Notes: generated by a model from the letters alone, not told the origin. A stretch of 64,000 nucleotides of DNA from Xenorhabdus innexi (GCF_002632485.1 NZ_NIBU01000004.1:62001-126000), one strand, 5' to 3'; positions 9,758 to 19,966 are shown, counted from the stretch's first letter. A program made the numbers and translations.

Positions 9758-9777
9758 GTTCAGACCCCTGTCTGAAC
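9758..9777 (+). promoter_or_regulatory. Operator-like palindrome just upstream of the ydiJ promoter
   Basis: GTTCAGAC (9758-9765), CCCT, GTCTGAAC (9770-9777) is a perfect dyad. It abuts a -35-like TCGACA (9778-9783), which is followed at 17-18 bases by TTATAT-type -10 candidates near 9801. The placement suggests a transcription-factor site controlling ydiJ. The regulator is not identifiable from sequence. Confidence 0.45.
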
Positions 9778-9853
9778 TCGACAATGAAGGTAGTATATAA
9801 CTTATATAACTATAGCAATGTGGACACTTATCAGAAAAAGGGGCAATGAGCCA

Positions 9854-12800
9854 ATGATCCCACGTATACCACAAGCCCCCCGAGTCAGTGAACTGGTAAA
9901 GGAATATTTGGCTGTACTGAAGGCAGCCGGTTTTACTGGTGATACTGCCAGCAATTACGCTGATAGACTAACTATGGCAACAGATAATAGTATTTATCAG
10001 TTGCTACCACAAGCGGTTATCTTTCCCCGTTCAACGGCTGATGTTGCACTGTTGGCGAGGGTTGCGGGAGAGGTGCGTTTTCATTCTCTGACATTTACCC
10101 CCCGGGGAGGTGGAACGGGGACGAATGGGCAGGCACTCAACAATGGCATTGTTGTGGATATGTCCCGATACATGAAAAGAATTCTGGAAATTAACCCAGA
10201 ACAAGGATGGGTTAAAGTTGAAGCCGGGGTTATCAAAGATCAACTCAATCAATATCTAAAACCTTTCGGCTATTTCTTTTCTCCTGAACTTTCAACCAGT
10301 AACCGTGCCACATTGGGAGGGATGATTAATACTGATGCATCCGGTCAGGGTTCGCTGGTCTATGGAAAAACGTCAGATCATGTACTTGGTGTCCGGGCGG
10401 TTTTACTCGGAGGGGAAATGTTTGATACCCGTCCAATGAATACAGCATTGGCGGAATCGATTGCGGCAGAAAATTCAACGGTTGGGCATATCTATAAAAC
10501 CGTGCTCGAACGCTGTCGTGAGCAACGTGAATTAATCATTGAGAAATTTCCAAAGCTTAATCGTTTTTTGACGGGTTACGATTTACGCCATGTCTATAGC
10601 GATGATCTGCAATCCTTTGACCTGACCCGTATTTTAACGGGTTCAGAAGGGACTCTGGCTTTTATTACTGAAGCAACGCTGGATATTACACCATTGCCAA
10701 AAGTCCGGCGGCTTGTAAATGTAAAATATGAATCTTTTGATTCAGCCCTGCGTAACGCTCCATTTATGGTTGACGCTAAAGCACTTTCTGTTGAAACCGT
10801 AGACTCAAAAGTTCTCAATCTTGCGCGGGAAGATATTATCTGGCACTCAGTAAAAGAGCTGATTACCGACGTGCCTGACAAGGATATGCAAGGTCTGAAT
10901 ATCGTTGAATTCAGTGGTGATGATGAACAGCAAATCGATCAGCAGGTCAATACGCTCTGCCAGCGTCTGAATGAGCTAATGGAGAATAATCAGGCCGGAG
11001 TTATCGGTTATCAGGTTTGTCACCATTTGGACGATATTGAACGCATTTATGCTATGCGGAAAAAATCCGTTGGTTTGCTTGGTAACAGCAAAGGCGCCGC
11101 CAAACCGATTCCGTTTGTGGAAGATACTTGTGTTCCTCCTCAGCATCTTGCTGATTATATTGCTGAGTTTCGTGATCTTCTGGATAGTCACCAGCTTAAT
11201 TACGGTATGTTCGGCCATGTGGATGCCGGAGTTTTACATGTGCGGCCTGCTTTGGATATGTGCGACCCTCAACAGGAAATGCTCATGAAGCAGATTTCTG
11301 ATGAAATAGTTCACCTGACAGCCAAATATGGTGGGTTGTTATGGGGAGAGCACGGAAAGGGGTTCCGGGCAGAGTATAGCCCTGCGTTTTTTGGGGAAGT
11401 CTTATACGATGAATTGCGCCGAATTAAAGCCGCATTTGATCCACTCAACAGGCTGAATCCGGGGAAAATCTGCTCCCCAATGGGAATTGATGCCCCTATG
11501 ATGAAGGTTGATGCAGCCAAACGTGGCACGTTTGACCGCACGATCCCCGTGAATGTCAGAAGTACATTCCGTGGTGCAATGGAGTGTAATGGCAATGGGC
11601 TGTGCTTCAATTTTGATGTTAAAAGTCCGATGTGCCCTTCAATGAAAATCAGTCAGCATCGGGTTCATTCACCTAAAGGCAGAGCGACTCTGGTCAGAGA
11701 ATGGCTGCGGCTTTTGGCGGAGCAGGGTGTTAAACCTGAATTACTGGAGCGTGGGCTTGAGCAGTCTCGCCCCAGTCTGCGTGGCCTGATTGAAAAAACA
11801 CGTTATAGCTGGAAAGCATGGCGGGGCGAATATGATTTTTCACATGAAGTGAAAGAAGCGATGTCAGGTTGTCTGGCCTGTAAGGCGTGTTCGACACAAT
11901 GCCCGATTAAAATTGATGTGCCATCATTTCGTTCCCGGTTTCTGGCTTTGTACCATAGCCGTTATTTACGCCCGTTGCGTGACCACATCGTTGCTAATGT
12001 GGAAAGCAGTACTCCATTAATGGCAAAAGCTCCCCGCATATTTAATTTTTTCCTGAGGCAGCCGTGGGTGCAAAAATTCAGTCAGCATACTATCGGTATG
12101 GCTGACTTGCCTTTGCTTTCTTATCCGACATTACAGCAACAATTGGCAGGCCATTATGCGCTGGGAACAACACTGGAACAGTTAGAAAGTTTATCTCCAT
12201 CTCAGCGCAAGCAGCATGTATTGATTGTTCAGGACCCTTTTACCAGTTATCACGATGCAAAAGTTGTTACTGATTTTGTGCGATTGGTTGAGAAGCTGGG
12301 ATATCAGCCAGTATTATTACCATTTTCTCCTAATGGAAAAGCGCAGCACGTTAAAGGGTTTTTAAATCAGTTTGCCAAAACAGCCCGAAAAACGGCTGAT
12401 TTTCTGAATCGGGCAGCACGGTTAGATATTCCGATGGTAGGTGTCGATCCAGCCTTAGTTTTGTGTTATCGCGATGAATACAGCGAGATTCTTGGTGAAC
12501 ATCGGGGTAATTTTAATGTCCAATTAGTTCATGAATGGCTGGTTAATATATTGCCAGAAATAGCTTCCACAGAAAAAAGTGACAATGTAACACTCAGCCA
12601 TGACTGGTATTTGTTTGGGCACTGCACAGAAGTGACAGCCTTACCTAACAGCGGTAAACAATGGAAAGACATCTTCCACCATTTTGGCTGTAATTTAAAC
12701 AGCGTTAATGTGGGGTGCTGTGGTATGGCGGGAACATACGGTCACGAAAACAAGAATCTCGAAAACTCGCTTGGGATTTATCAGCTTTCATGGGCACCTG

Positions 12801-12922
12801 CATTGAGCAATCTTGCTTTGGAGCACTGCCTTAGTACTGGTTATTCATGTCGTAGTCAGGTAAAGCGGATAGAAGGAAAAGTACTTAAACACCCATTACA
12901 AGCTTTATTGGAGATAGTGTAG
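9854..12922 (+). CDS. ydiJ: FAD/4Fe-4S D-2-hydroxyglutarate dehydrogenase-type oxidoreductase YdiJ
   Basis: A 1,022-residue flavin and iron-sulfur protein, near E. coli YdiJ (1,018), which oxidises D-2-hydroxyglutarate. The start is set at ATG 9854 (MIPRIPQAP), where similarity to E. coli begins, with a GGGG ribosome site; the frame is open 12 codons further upstream (ATG 9818) without support. Domains in order: FAD-binding PCMH with FTPRGGGTGTNGQ near residue 90; FAD-oxidase C-terminal domain to about 560; CNGNGLCFN near 577; the ferredoxin-like cluster CLACKACSTQCPIK near 672; and a CCG domain with GCCGMAGTYGHE near 954. It overlaps menI (ydiI) by one base, so the pair is probably an operon. 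Confidence 0.95.
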   Translation: MIPRIPQAPRVSELVKEYLAVLKAAGFTGDTASNYADRLTMATDNSIYQLLPQAVIFPRSTADVALLARVAGEVRFHSLTFTPRGGGTGTNGQALNNGIVVDMSRYMKRILEINPEQGWVKVEAGVIKDQLNQYLKPFGYFFSPELSTSNRATLGGMINTDASGQGSLVYGKTSDHVLGVRAVLLGGEMFDTRPMNTALAESIAAENSTVGHIYKTVLERCREQRELIIEKFPKLNRFLTGYDLRHVYSDDLQSFDLTRILTGSEGTLAFITEATLDITPLPKVRRLVNVKYESFDSALRNAPFMVDAKALSVETVDSKVLNLAREDIIWHSVKELITDVPDKDMQGLNIVEFSGDDEQQIDQQVNTLCQRLNELMENNQAGVIGYQVCHHLDDIERIYAMRKKSVGLLGNSKGAAKPIPFVEDTCVPPQHLADYIAEFRDLLDSHQLNYGMFGHVDAGVLHVRPALDMCDPQQEMLMKQISDEIVHLTAKYGGLLWGEHGKGFRAEYSPAFFGEVLYDELRRIKAAFDPLNRLNPGKICSPMGIDAPMMKVDAAKRGTFDRTIPVNVRSTFRGAMECNGNGLCFNFDVKSPMCPSMKISQHRVHSPKGRATLVREWLRLLAEQGVKPELLERGLEQSRPSLRGLIEKTRYSWKAWRGEYDFSHEVKEAMSGCLACKACSTQCPIKIDVPSFRSRFLALYHSRYLRPLRDHIVANVESSTPLMAKAPRIFNFFLRQPWVQKFSQHTIGMADLPLLSYPTLQQQLAGHYALGTTLEQLESLSPSQRKQHVLIVQDPFTSYHDAKVVTDFVRLVEKLGYQPVLLPFSPNGKAQHVKGFLNQFAKTARKTADFLNRAARLDIPMVGVDPALVLCYRDEYSEILGEHRGNFNVQLVHEWLVNILPEIASTEKSDNVTLSHDWYLFGHCTEVTALPNSGKQWKDIFHHFGCNLNSVNVGCCGMAGTYGHENKNLENSLGIYQLSWAPALSNLALEHCLSTGYSCRSQVKRIEGKVLKHPLQALLEIV

Positions 12923-13350
12923 TGATTCAAAAACAACATATTTGGAAACGTAGCACTGATGTCAGCATGTTGAGTCAATTGGGTAATAACAGCATGCTAG
13001 AATATATTGGAATAGAAATTACCCGGCTTGGTGATGATTTCCTTGAAGGAACAATGCCGGTAGATCAACGGACTAAACAGCCATTCGGAATTTTGCATGG
13101 CGGGGCGTCTGTGGTATTGGCAGAATCGTTAGGTTCAATTGCTGGCTATCTCTGTTCTGAAGGCGAACAGAAAGTTGTAGGTGTGGAAATTAATGCCAAT
13201 CATATTAAAGCTGTGTGTGATGGTATCGTTAAAGGCGTCTGCAAAGCAATCCATCTTGGACGTTCTCATCAAGTCTGGCAGATTGATATTTATAACGCAC
13301 AGGAGCAGTTATGCTGCACATCTCGTTTGACTACAGCGATATTGTCCTAA
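12922..13350 (+). CDS. menI: Hotdog-fold acyl-CoA thioesterase MenI (YdiI)
   Basis: A 142-residue 4HBT-family thioesterase; in E. coli YdiI hydrolyses 1,4-dihydroxy-2-naphthoyl-CoA in menaquinone synthesis. The signature TKQPFGILHGGASVVLAE with the catalytic Glu, then EINANHIKA and QVWQIDIYN, is clear. The start is GTG, whose first base is the last base of the ydiJ stop, with GGAG about ten bases upstream. It is six residues longer at the N-terminus than the E. coli protein. In E. coli the sufABCDSE operon follows downstream; here ldtE begins only 116 bases later. Confidence 0.92.
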   Translation: MIQKQHIWKRSTDVSMLSQLGNNSMLEYIGIEITRLGDDFLEGTMPVDQRTKQPFGILHGGASVVLAESLGSIAGYLCSEGEQKVVGVEINANHIKAVCDGIVKGVCKAIHLGRSHQVWQIDIYNAQEQLCCTSRLTTAILS

Positions 13351-13466
13351 TATTTGGTATATAAAATCAGTTTACTTAGCTTTTATTGTGGCGAAGGGGA
13401 GTAAAATAGCCTTATGTAAGGCTATTAATCAACCACTGGCATTCAAATATCATTGAGGAAGTGTGT

Positions 13467-14531
13467 ATGAAGCGATTTTTGACTTTTATCAGTACTTTCT
13501 TGATCGGCATGTTGTCGTTCTGCGGGGTAGTTAATATGGCTTATGCGGTAGAATATCCGCTGCCACCTGCTAACAGGAGCCTGATTGGTGAGAATTCCAT
13601 CTATGTGGTACCTGATGATGGACTTCCGCTGGAAGCCATAGCCGCTAAATACCAAATAGGCCTGCTGGCAATGCTGGAGGCTAATCCCGGTGTTGACCCA
13701 TATTTACCTAAACCCGGAACTAAACTGGTCATTCCATCACAGATGTTGCTTCCTAATACTCCACGTCAGGGCATTGTCATTAATCTGGCTGAAATGAGGC
13801 TCTATTATTTCCCCAAAGGGAAAGACAGTGTCATTGTTTATCCAATCGGCATCGGGCAGCTTGGACGCAATACCCCAACAATGACAACGTCAGTCAGTCA
13901 GCTAATTAAGAATCCCACATGGACACCTACTGCGAATATTCGCAAAGATTATGCGAGCCGAGGGATTATTCTGCCTGCTGTAATACCTGCCGGGCCGGAT
14001 AATCCAATGGGGGATTTTGCGTTGCGTCTGTCAGCCGGGCGCGGGGAATATCTGATACATGGCACCAATGCTAATTTTGGTATTGGTATGCGTGTCAGCT
14101 CAGGCTGTATACGTTTGCGTCCTGATGATATTGAGGCTCTTTTTCATACTGTTCCGAGAGGAACCCGTGTTCAGGTTATTAATGAACCGATCAAATATGC
14201 GGTAGAGCCTGATGGAAAACGTTACGTTGAAGTTCACCAGCCCTTGTCAAAAGCAGAATCTGATGATCCTCAGACAATGCCAATTAAACGCACGGAAGGG
14301 TTATTAAAGTTTATTGGAAACAAGGGCACAAATGCTGTTTTAGTTGATCAGGAAATTATCCGGCGTTCTGGAATCCCGGTAGCGGTAAATCAGAAAGGGG
14401 TATCATCTAATCAAAAGGAAACAGAGATCTTACAGTTAATGGAGGAGCGTGAAGACAACGTTCTGAATGTTCAGCCAGTTAAACTGCCTCCTTTGAATCA
14501 ACCTACTCCGGTTTATCAGACTAAATTCTGA
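13467..14531 (+). CDS. ldtE: Periplasmic L,D-transpeptidase (LdtE/YnhG type)
   Basis: A 354-residue secreted transpeptidase that forms 3-3 cross-links in peptidoglycan. The ATG at 13467 is preferred because GAGGAA lies six bases upstream; an in-frame GTG at 13461 is too close to it. A signal peptide covers about residues 1-24 (cleavage near AYA|VEYP). A LysM-like domain (about 40-90, GLPLEAIAAKYQIG...PGTKLVIPSQ) is followed by the YkuD domain with YLIHGTNANFG and the active-site motif SSGCIRL (Cys near residue 214). The C-terminal 90 residues are variable. Neighbourhood with lpp matches E. coli YnhG and points to LdtE rather than the Lpp-anchoring paralogues, though anchoring activity cannot be excluded. 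Confidence 0.9.
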   Translation: MKRFLTFISTFLIGMLSFCGVVNMAYAVEYPLPPANRSLIGENSIYVVPDDGLPLEAIAAKYQIGLLAMLEANPGVDPYLPKPGTKLVIPSQMLLPNTPRQGIVINLAEMRLYYFPKGKDSVIVYPIGIGQLGRNTPTMTTSVSQLIKNPTWTPTANIRKDYASRGIILPAVIPAGPDNPMGDFALRLSAGRGEYLIHGTNANFGIGMRVSSGCIRLRPDDIEALFHTVPRGTRVQVINEPIKYAVEPDGKRYVEVHQPLSKAESDDPQTMPIKRTEGLLKFIGNKGTNAVLVDQEIIRRSGIPVAVNQKGVSSNQKETEILQLMEEREDNVLNVQPVKLPPLNQPTPVYQTKF

Positions 14532-14567
14532 CCTGAACTGTAGAATAATCGTGGTATACATAAAGAA

Positions 14568-14590
14568 TGGCGTACTTAATCAGTACGCCA
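14568..14590. terminator. Bidirectional terminator between ldtE and lpp
   Basis: TGGCGTAC (14568-14575) and GTACGCCA (14583-14590) form a perfect stem with a seven-base loop between the convergent genes. The minus-strand side continues TTCTTTAT, serving lpp. Confidence 0.75.
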
Positions 14591-14610
14591 CTCTTGAAGA
14601 TGCTACAAAC

Positions 14611-14850
14611 TTATTTTTTGTAGGAACGAACTTGGTTGTCAAGACGTTGGTTAGCACGAGCCGCTTCGTCTCTGGCTGTCTGTACATCTGAACGCATTGA
14701 GCCAACTTCATTGCTCAGTTGGTCAACTTTGGAACCCAGAGTCAGAACCTGAGAAGAAAGCTGTTCAACTTTTTTCGCCGTGCTGGTACAACCAGCTAAC
14801 ATCGTAGAAGCGAGAATTACAGCACCAAGTACAATTTTAGTACGATTCAT
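14611..14850 (-). CDS. lpp: Major outer-membrane (Braun) lipoprotein Lpp
   Basis: A 79-residue murein lipoprotein tethering the outer membrane to peptidoglycan. The start is ATG 14850 (MNRTKIVLG); a GTG immediately upstream is in frame but adds nothing. The lipobox LAGC places the lipidated Cys at residue 21. The mature part shows the alanine/leucine heptads of the trimeric coiled coil ([20 protein letters not shown]) and ends in KK, giving the C-terminal Lys used for cross-linking. It has one residue more than E. coli Lpp, around AKKVEQ after the Cys. The leader TCTAGAGGGTATT is nearly identical to E. coli lpp. Confidence 0.97.
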   Translation of the reverse strand: MNRTKIVLGAVILASTMLAGCTSTAKKVEQLSSQVLTLGSKVDQLSNEVGSMRSDVQTARDEAARANQRLDNQVRSYKK

Positions 14851-14925
14851 CACAATACCCTCTAGATTAAGTTAATCTTCAAGTAGCTATCTAATTATTG
14901 CACAAACTTTTTTAGAAAGAGAATA
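14851..14925 (-). promoter_or_regulatory. lpp promoter and conserved leader
   Basis: On the minus strand an AATAAT -10-like box precedes TAGATAGCTACTTGAAG. By alignment with E. coli lpp (transcript starting GCTACATGG) the start should be near 14887, giving a 37-nt leader that ends TCTAGAGGGTATT before the ATG. The rest of the 510-base lpp-pykF gap (14926-15318) is very AT-rich and I see no gene or named element in it. Confidence 0.55.
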
Positions 14926-15318
14926 AATTTTATCCGGACAAACAAATTCTACTGTTTTTCGATCTAAAATAAGTTAATAATTTTTAGATAACTACAATAA
15001 AACGGTAATGAGAGGAATAATTAAATCAGAAAAATCCCAAACATTACGTGATGTATCTTCCAGTTTTTACTGTTCTGATGCAATAAACCAACAATATCTC
15101 ATTGCTTATTTTGTTATTTTGGCACATTTTTCTCTGTCAGAATCCATGGGTTAAGTGAGTAAAATGCGTTAATGATGCGTATTGGCGTCAATAATTTTAA
15201 AATAGATAGTATATTTATTGTTCGTGTTTTATTTCTGTTTTTTGCGTTTATTACAGGAGAATATTTTTTATTAGTGGGGTAATCAGAAAAGAAAAATGAA
15301 GGGAATTATTTATAGATG

Positions 15319-15345
15319 CAGATCGCTCAACTAGTGAGCGATCTG
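15319..15345 (-). terminator. Hairpin after pykF
   Basis: CAGATCGCTC (15319-15328) and GAGCGATCTG (15336-15345) form a perfect ten-pair stem 18 bases beyond the pykF stop. The U-run is on the plus-strand side (TTTTGTG), so as a pykF terminator it is imperfect. Confidence 0.6.
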
Positions 15346-15363
15346 TTTTGTGTTCAAAAATAA

Positions 15364-16773
15364 TTACAATACGTGAACCGAAGATGTATTTGTTGTGCCG
15401 CTTGGTACTAATGCACCGGATACCATCACAACGATATTTCCTTTACTTGCCATACCACTGGCCAATGCTGCTTCTTTACCAATACGATAAAAATCATCGG
15501 TAGAAGCAATTTCTTTGACAACCTGTGTGGAAACGCCTTTAACCAGCAATAACTGGCGGGCAGTGATTTCATTGGTGGTCAATGCAAGAATTGGAGCATT
15601 AGGGAAGTATTTACGTATAGATCTTGCAGATTTACCACCGTAAGTTGCAACAACGATCAGAGGTGCTTCCAATTTTTCCGCGATTTCTACTGCTCCACGA
15701 CAAACGGCTTCAGTCACGCGCAATTTCTGCGTTTTGGTATTTTCAATCCGACTGCCCATAACGCGATCTGTACGTTCACAGATAGTTGCCATGATGGAGA
15801 CGGCTTCAACCGGGTATTTTCCTTTGGCGCTTTCGCCTGAAAGCATGACTGCATCAGTTCCGTCTAAAATTGCGTTGGCAACATCACCTGCTTCGGCGCG
15901 GGTAGGGCGTGGATTTTTGATCATAGAATCCAGCATCTGCGTCGCAGTGATGACAACTTTACGTGCCGAGTTACATTTTTCTATCATCATTTTCTGCGCG
16001 AAAATGACTTCTTCTACCGGGATTTCAACACCCAGATCACCACGGGCAACCATGATGCCGTCTGAGGCTTCAAGGATCTCATCAAAATTGTTCAGACCTT
16101 CCTGATTTTCAATTTTGGAGATAATCTGAATATGTTCACCTCCGTGAGCTTTCAGATGTTCACGAATTTCCAGAACGTCAGAACGCTTACGGATGAAAGA
16201 AGCGGCGACAAAATCAACACCTTGTTCACAGCCAAAGATGAGATCCTGTTTATCTTTTTCTGCCAGTGCAGGTAGGTTGATAGAAACATTCGGCAGGTTA
16301 ACGCCTTTGTTTTCGCCTAAATCACCGTTGTTCAGCACTTCACAGATAACTTCAGTTCCGGTGATCTCTTTTACTGTCATGGCAATCAGGCCATCATCAA
16401 CCAAAACTGTATTGCCTACAGATAAATCAGCGGGTAAACCGGAATAGGTTACGGCAACACGTTCCTGATTGCCGATAATGGTTTGATCAGTTGTAAAGGT
16501 GAAAGTCTGACCGGCTGTCAGGGAGACATCGTTACCATCTTCCAGCTTCATCGTACGGATTTCAGGGCCTTTAGTATCCAGTAAGATAGCCGCTTTTTTA
16601 CCGGTTTTTGCAGTGACTGCACGGATATTTTTAATACGCTGACCATGTTCTTCGTAGTCACCGTGAGAAAAATTCAGGCGCATAACGTTCATGCCTGAGT
16701 TAAGCAGTTCGGTCAATTTTTCTTCGGATTCAGTTTTTGGCCCGATAGTACAAACAATTTTGGTTTTTTTCAT
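15364..16773 (-). CDS. pykF: Pyruvate kinase I
   Basis: A glycolytic enzyme converting PEP and ADP to pyruvate and ATP, 469 residues (E. coli PykF 470). It opens [20 protein letters not shown]. Conserved blocks include [21 protein letters not shown], the active-site segment [21 protein letters not shown] with [25 protein letters not shown], and the C-terminus TNTSSVHVL characteristic of the F isozyme. It follows lpp on the same strand, as in E. coli. I looked for a Cra site upstream and found only a weak TGAATC half. Confidence 0.97.
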   Translation of the reverse strand: MKKTKIVCTIGPKTESEEKLTELLNSGMNVMRLNFSHGDYEEHGQRIKNIRAVTAKTGKKAAILLDTKGPEIRTMKLEDGNDVSLTAGQTFTFTTDQTIIGNQERVAVTYSGLPADLSVGNTVLVDDGLIAMTVKEITGTEVICEVLNNGDLGENKGVNLPNVSINLPALAEKDKQDLIFGCEQGVDFVAASFIRKRSDVLEIREHLKAHGGEHIQIISKIENQEGLNNFDEILEASDGIMVARGDLGVEIPVEEVIFAQKMMIEKCNSARKVVITATQMLDSMIKNPRPTRAEAGDVANAILDGTDAVMLSGESAKGKYPVEAVSIMATICERTDRVMGSRIENTKTQKLRVTEAVCRGAVEIAEKLEAPLIVVATYGGKSARSIRKYFPNAPILALTTNEITARQLLLVKGVSTQVVKEIASTDDFYRIGKEAALASGMASKGNIVVMVSGALVPSGTTNTSSVHVL

Positions 16774-17296
16774 GGCAATCTATCTTACTACTGGTTTTAA
16801 TGGATTAAAAAGAGTGAATCACCAACCATTGACATTATATGCCAGTGTCACGTGGCTCTGTTGATCTGACATTTTAAGTTGCGCAACATACATGGAAAAC
16901 GGATGGCAGAAAAGTGTCAATTGGTTGTTTTTTCATAAATCCAGACATGGATAACCATGCGGATTTAGAGCGATTAATCATCTGCAATTTTTTCTGGATT
17001 CGGTAAATTAATTGGCTGAAACCATTCAACTAATGACAGGAGCGTATTATAGAGGCTAATTTCTGTGAAATGAATCAAAAAGTGGTTCTTAGAAAGATTT
17101 ATCTGGAAAGAATGAAAAATAAACATATTCATATCAGTAAAATCAGCGAGTTGTTGCGCAACAGCGGAAAAGCTTTTTGAGAAGTAGAGCATTAGGAAAT
17201 GAAAGATTAAGCGTTTTGATAACAAAACTACGTAACTATAAGAAAATTTAAGGCGTGTTCTAGATCTAGATAAGAAAATTGGATACATCAAGTGTA
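16774..17296. other. Intergenic region between the tRNA-Val pair and pykF
   Basis: A 523-base AT-rich stretch containing the pykF promoter region at its left end and the tail of the tRNA transcript at its right end. A 120-codon minus-strand frame (16974-17336) crosses into the first tRNA gene and has no ribosome site or recognisable sequence, so I do not call it. Nothing else is visible. Confidence 0.5.
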
Positions 17297-17373
17297 TGGT
17301 GCGTCCGAGTGGACTCGAACCACCGACCCCCACCATGTCAAGGTGGTGCTCTAACCAACTGAGCTACGGACGC
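17297..17373 (-). tRNA. valW: tRNA-Val (anticodon GAC)
   Basis: A 77-nt cloverleaf read on the minus strand. The acceptor stem GCGTCCG/CGGACGC, D-arm AGCTCAGTTGGTTAGAGC, anticodon loop CTTGACATG with GAC, T-arm GGTTCGAGTCC and encoded CCA at the 3' end are all visible. It is identical to the second copy 34 bases away. E. coli also has a valVW pair beside mdtK. Confidence 0.97.
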
Positions 17374-17407
17374 ACATAAATTTGAATTGCTATGTCAACC
17401 AGATATT

Positions 17408-17484
17408 TGGTGCGTCCGAGTGGACTCGAACCACCGACCCCCACCATGTCAAGGTGGTGCTCTAACCAACTGAGCTACGGACGC
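17408..17484 (-). tRNA. valV: tRNA-Val (anticodon GAC), second identical copy
   Basis: The same 77-nt sequence as 17297-17373, including encoded CCA, with a 34-base spacer between them. This is the upstream copy of the pair and they are probably cut from one transcript. Confidence 0.97.
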
Positions 17485-17643
17485 AATCTAAATTTCTATG
17501 GCTGACAACGGGGACGAATATTAACGATAGCAGAGCTATCTGGCAAGGGGAAAATGCAAATTCGTGTCTGATTGCTCGCATTTACATCTTTTAGTGTGAA
17601 TTTACAGCTTTTTCCCCTTGTGATATTAATTTAGTGTACTAAA

Positions 17644-19017
17644 TTAACGGGTAGAACGTGCGAGGACAGCATGATCAGGCTGTTTTTGTATCCACCAAAT
17701 CCGGCTGCCAATCATCATTGCAGCAACAGTTAATCCAATAATAAACCCAATCCAGAACCCTTGTGGCCCCATAGGTTCAGTAACGAGATTGGTTAATGCC
17801 AGAATATAACCACTCGGTAATCCGAAAATCCAATAGGCGATGAAAGTGATAACGAAAATAGAGCGGGTATCTTTATACCCACGTAGTATCCCTGAACCAA
17901 TCACCTGAACAGAGTCGGAAAGCTGGTAAATAGCGGCAAATAGCATCAGATTAGAGGCCAATGTGACCACTGCAGGGTTATCGTTGTACATCAGCGCAAT
18001 CGGTTCGCGGAATAGTGTTGTGAAAGCAGCGGTGATGCAAGCAGCGATTAACCCGACAACGAGGCTGGTATGAGCTGATACTTTGGCACCCTCAGTTGAT
18101 TTTTTCCCAAGGTTATAGCCCACACGGATAGTGGCCGCAATACCAAATGACAGCGGGAACATAAACATCAGTGAACTGAAGTTGAGTGCGATTTGATGCC
18201 CTGCAACATCCACTACTCCAAGAGGGGAGAGCAGTAAGGAGACAACGGCAAATAATGTCACCTCAAAGAACATAGCCAGACCGATAGGCAAGCCAAGCAG
18301 AGTTATGCGTTTTTGTGTATGCCAGTTTGGACGGGCAAAATTGTCAAATGTATGAATATCTTTTTGGGATGGTGAGTGTTTGACATAAAAAAGCAGCAAT
18401 AAACACATAACCCAGTAAACGCTTGCTGTTGCCACACCACAGCCGACACCACCCAGCTCTGGTGCACCAAACTTACCATAAATGAAAATGTAGTTTACAG
18501 GGATATTAACCAATAGTCCTATAACACCAATGACCATTGCCGGTTTGGTTTTCGACAGCCCCTCACACTGGCAGCGTAAAACCTGATAGAACAGGCAACC
18601 GGGTGCTCCCCACATAATCGCATGGATAAAATCGATGGATTTTTGTGCCAGAATGGGATCTACATTATGCTGTGCTTCTATAATAAATCGGCAGTTATAC
18701 AAAATCGTTATCACTAAGATAGAGAGAAAAGTAGCCAGCCAAAAGCCTTGCTGGATCTGGCTTGCAACATTTTTTCTCTGTCCTGATCCATTCATATGGG
18801 CAACGATCGGCGTTAAAGCCATCAGCAACCCTTGAGCAAGCAGAATCGCCGGCAGCCAGATTGATGTCCCTATAGCTACAGAGGACATTTCTATTGCACC
18901 AGCTTTACCGGCCATGACTGTATCGACGACACCCATCGCAGTTTGTGAAGACTGAGCGATGATGACGGGGATCCCTAAAGCGAGCAAACTACGCGCTTCA
19001 TTTAAATATTTCTGCAC
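17644..19017 (-). CDS. mdtK: MATE-family multidrug efflux pump MdtK (NorM)
   Basis: A 457-residue inner-membrane cation/drug antiporter, the same length as E. coli MdtK, with about twelve hydrophobic segments. Recognisable family stretches are [19 protein letters not shown] near the N-terminus, [26 protein letters not shown] in the middle, and the second-half counterpart [13 protein letters not shown]. It lies divergent from ribE, the same arrangement as E. coli mdtK-ribC. Typical substrates in the family are fluoroquinolones and cationic dyes; specificity here is inferred. Confidence 0.95.
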   Translation of the reverse strand: MQKYLNEARSLLALGIPVIIAQSSQTAMGVVDTVMAGKAGAIEMSSVAIGTSIWLPAILLAQGLLMALTPIVAHMNGSGQRKNVASQIQQGFWLATFLSILVITILYNCRFIIEAQHNVDPILAQKSIDFIHAIMWGAPGCLFYQVLRCQCEGLSKTKPAMVIGVIGLLVNIPVNYIFIYGKFGAPELGGVGCGVATASVYWVMCLLLLFYVKHSPSQKDIHTFDNFARPNWHTQKRITLLGLPIGLAMFFEVTLFAVVSLLLSPLGVVDVAGHQIALNFSSLMFMFPLSFGIAATIRVGYNLGKKSTEGAKVSAHTSLVVGLIAACITAAFTTLFREPIALMYNDNPAVVTLASNLMLFAAIYQLSDSVQVIGSGILRGYKDTRSIFVITFIAYWIFGLPSGYILALTNLVTEPMGPQGFWIGFIIGLTVAAMMIGSRIWWIQKQPDHAVLARSTR

Positions 19018-19259
19018 GTACTACACCTTTTAATTGAAAATTGACGATAGAAAAAACAAGGAATATTTCTGCGAGCAAACAGAATTGTTTGAAAAGCAAC
19101 CTCTTGTTAACGCTGATATTGTATAGGACTCATTTTACTAATCCAATCATTGTTTGATATTTAGTCTAAATGAGGAATAACATAACAAGTGAAATAGTGT
19201 TTAAAAGAGATTAGTGGGTTACACTAACTCATTATGTAAAACGATGAAAGAGGTTCCCC

Positions 19260-19904
19260 ATGTTTACAGGCATTGTTCAGGGAAAGGCGCCTATTGTTGC
19301 TATTGAAGAAAAAACGCATTTTCGGACTCATATAGTCAAATTTCCGGCTGAATTATTACCTGATATTGAAACGGGAGCTTCCGTTTCTCATAATGGCTGT
19401 TGCCTGACTGTCACGAAAATTGACGGTGATCTGATTAGCTTTGATTTGATGAAAGAGACGCTGCGTCTGACTAATCTTGGTGAGCTTAAGATTGGCGATT
19501 TAGTCAATTTGGAAAGGGCTGCAAAATTTGGTGATGAAATTGGCGGGCATTTAATGTCCGGTCATGTGATTACAACAGCTGAAATCGCTAAAATTTTCAC
19601 ATCAGAAAATAACCATGAAATATGGTTTCGTATCTATGACAAACAATTAATGAAATATATCCTGCATAAAGGGTTTATTGGTATTGATGGAATTAGTCTG
19701 ACCATTGGAGATGTAGTAAATAATCGTTTTTGTGTTCATTTGATTCCCGAAACGTTAGAGCGTACAACACTGGGTAAAAAACGTATCGGTCATAAAGTAA
19801 ATATTGAAATTGATCCACAGACTCAGGCTATCGTAGATACTGTTGAACGCTTTATGGCGCAGAAAGAACAGGAAAAAATATTATCGCAGTCGGAAGATAG
19901 TTAA
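19260..19904 (+). CDS. ribE: Riboflavin synthase, alpha subunit
   Basis: Dismutates two molecules of 6,7-dimethyl-8-ribityllumazine to riboflavin (E. coli name ribC). The 214 residues comprise two homologous lumazine-binding repeats, beginning [12 protein letters not shown] and, near residue 98, [15 protein letters not shown]. The motif NGCCLTVT in repeat 1 is matched by DGISLTIGD in repeat 2. The start is ATG 19260, preceded by GAAAGAGG. I see no FMN riboswitch in the 242-base region upstream. Confidence 0.96.
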   Translation: MFTGIVQGKAPIVAIEEKTHFRTHIVKFPAELLPDIETGASVSHNGCCLTVTKIDGDLISFDLMKETLRLTNLGELKIGDLVNLERAAKFGDEIGGHLMSGHVITTAEIAKIFTSENNHEIWFRIYDKQLMKYILHKGFIGIDGISLTIGDVVNNRFCVHLIPETLERTTLGKKRIGHKVNIEIDPQTQAIVDTVERFMAQKEQEKILSQSEDS

Positions 19905-19933
19905 AATAGCTGGACAATAGTTAAAATATACAA

Positions 19934-19966
19934 AAAAAGCTACAGTACCGAATTCTGTAGCTTTTT
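19934..19966. terminator. Bidirectional terminator between ribE and cfa
   Basis: AAAAAGCTACAG (19934-19945) and CTGTAGCTTTTT (19955-19966) form a perfect 12-base inverted repeat with poly-A before and poly-T after, between the convergent genes. Confidence 0.88.

Noticed and set aside
16974..17336. 120-codon minus-strand ORF running into a tRNA gene
   Set aside because: It begins inside tRNA-Val (17297-17373), has no ribosome site and no recognisable protein features.
17297..17484. tRNA-Val pair as attachment site of the siderophore locus
   Set aside because: The Yersinia island uses tRNA-Asn with an integrase. Here the tRNA pair is 18 kb from the cluster, with conserved core genes between, and no integrase or direct repeat is seen.
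19018..19259. FMN riboswitch upstream of ribE
   Set aside because: None of the conserved RFN-element blocks are present; riboswitch control is usually at ribB in enterobacteria.
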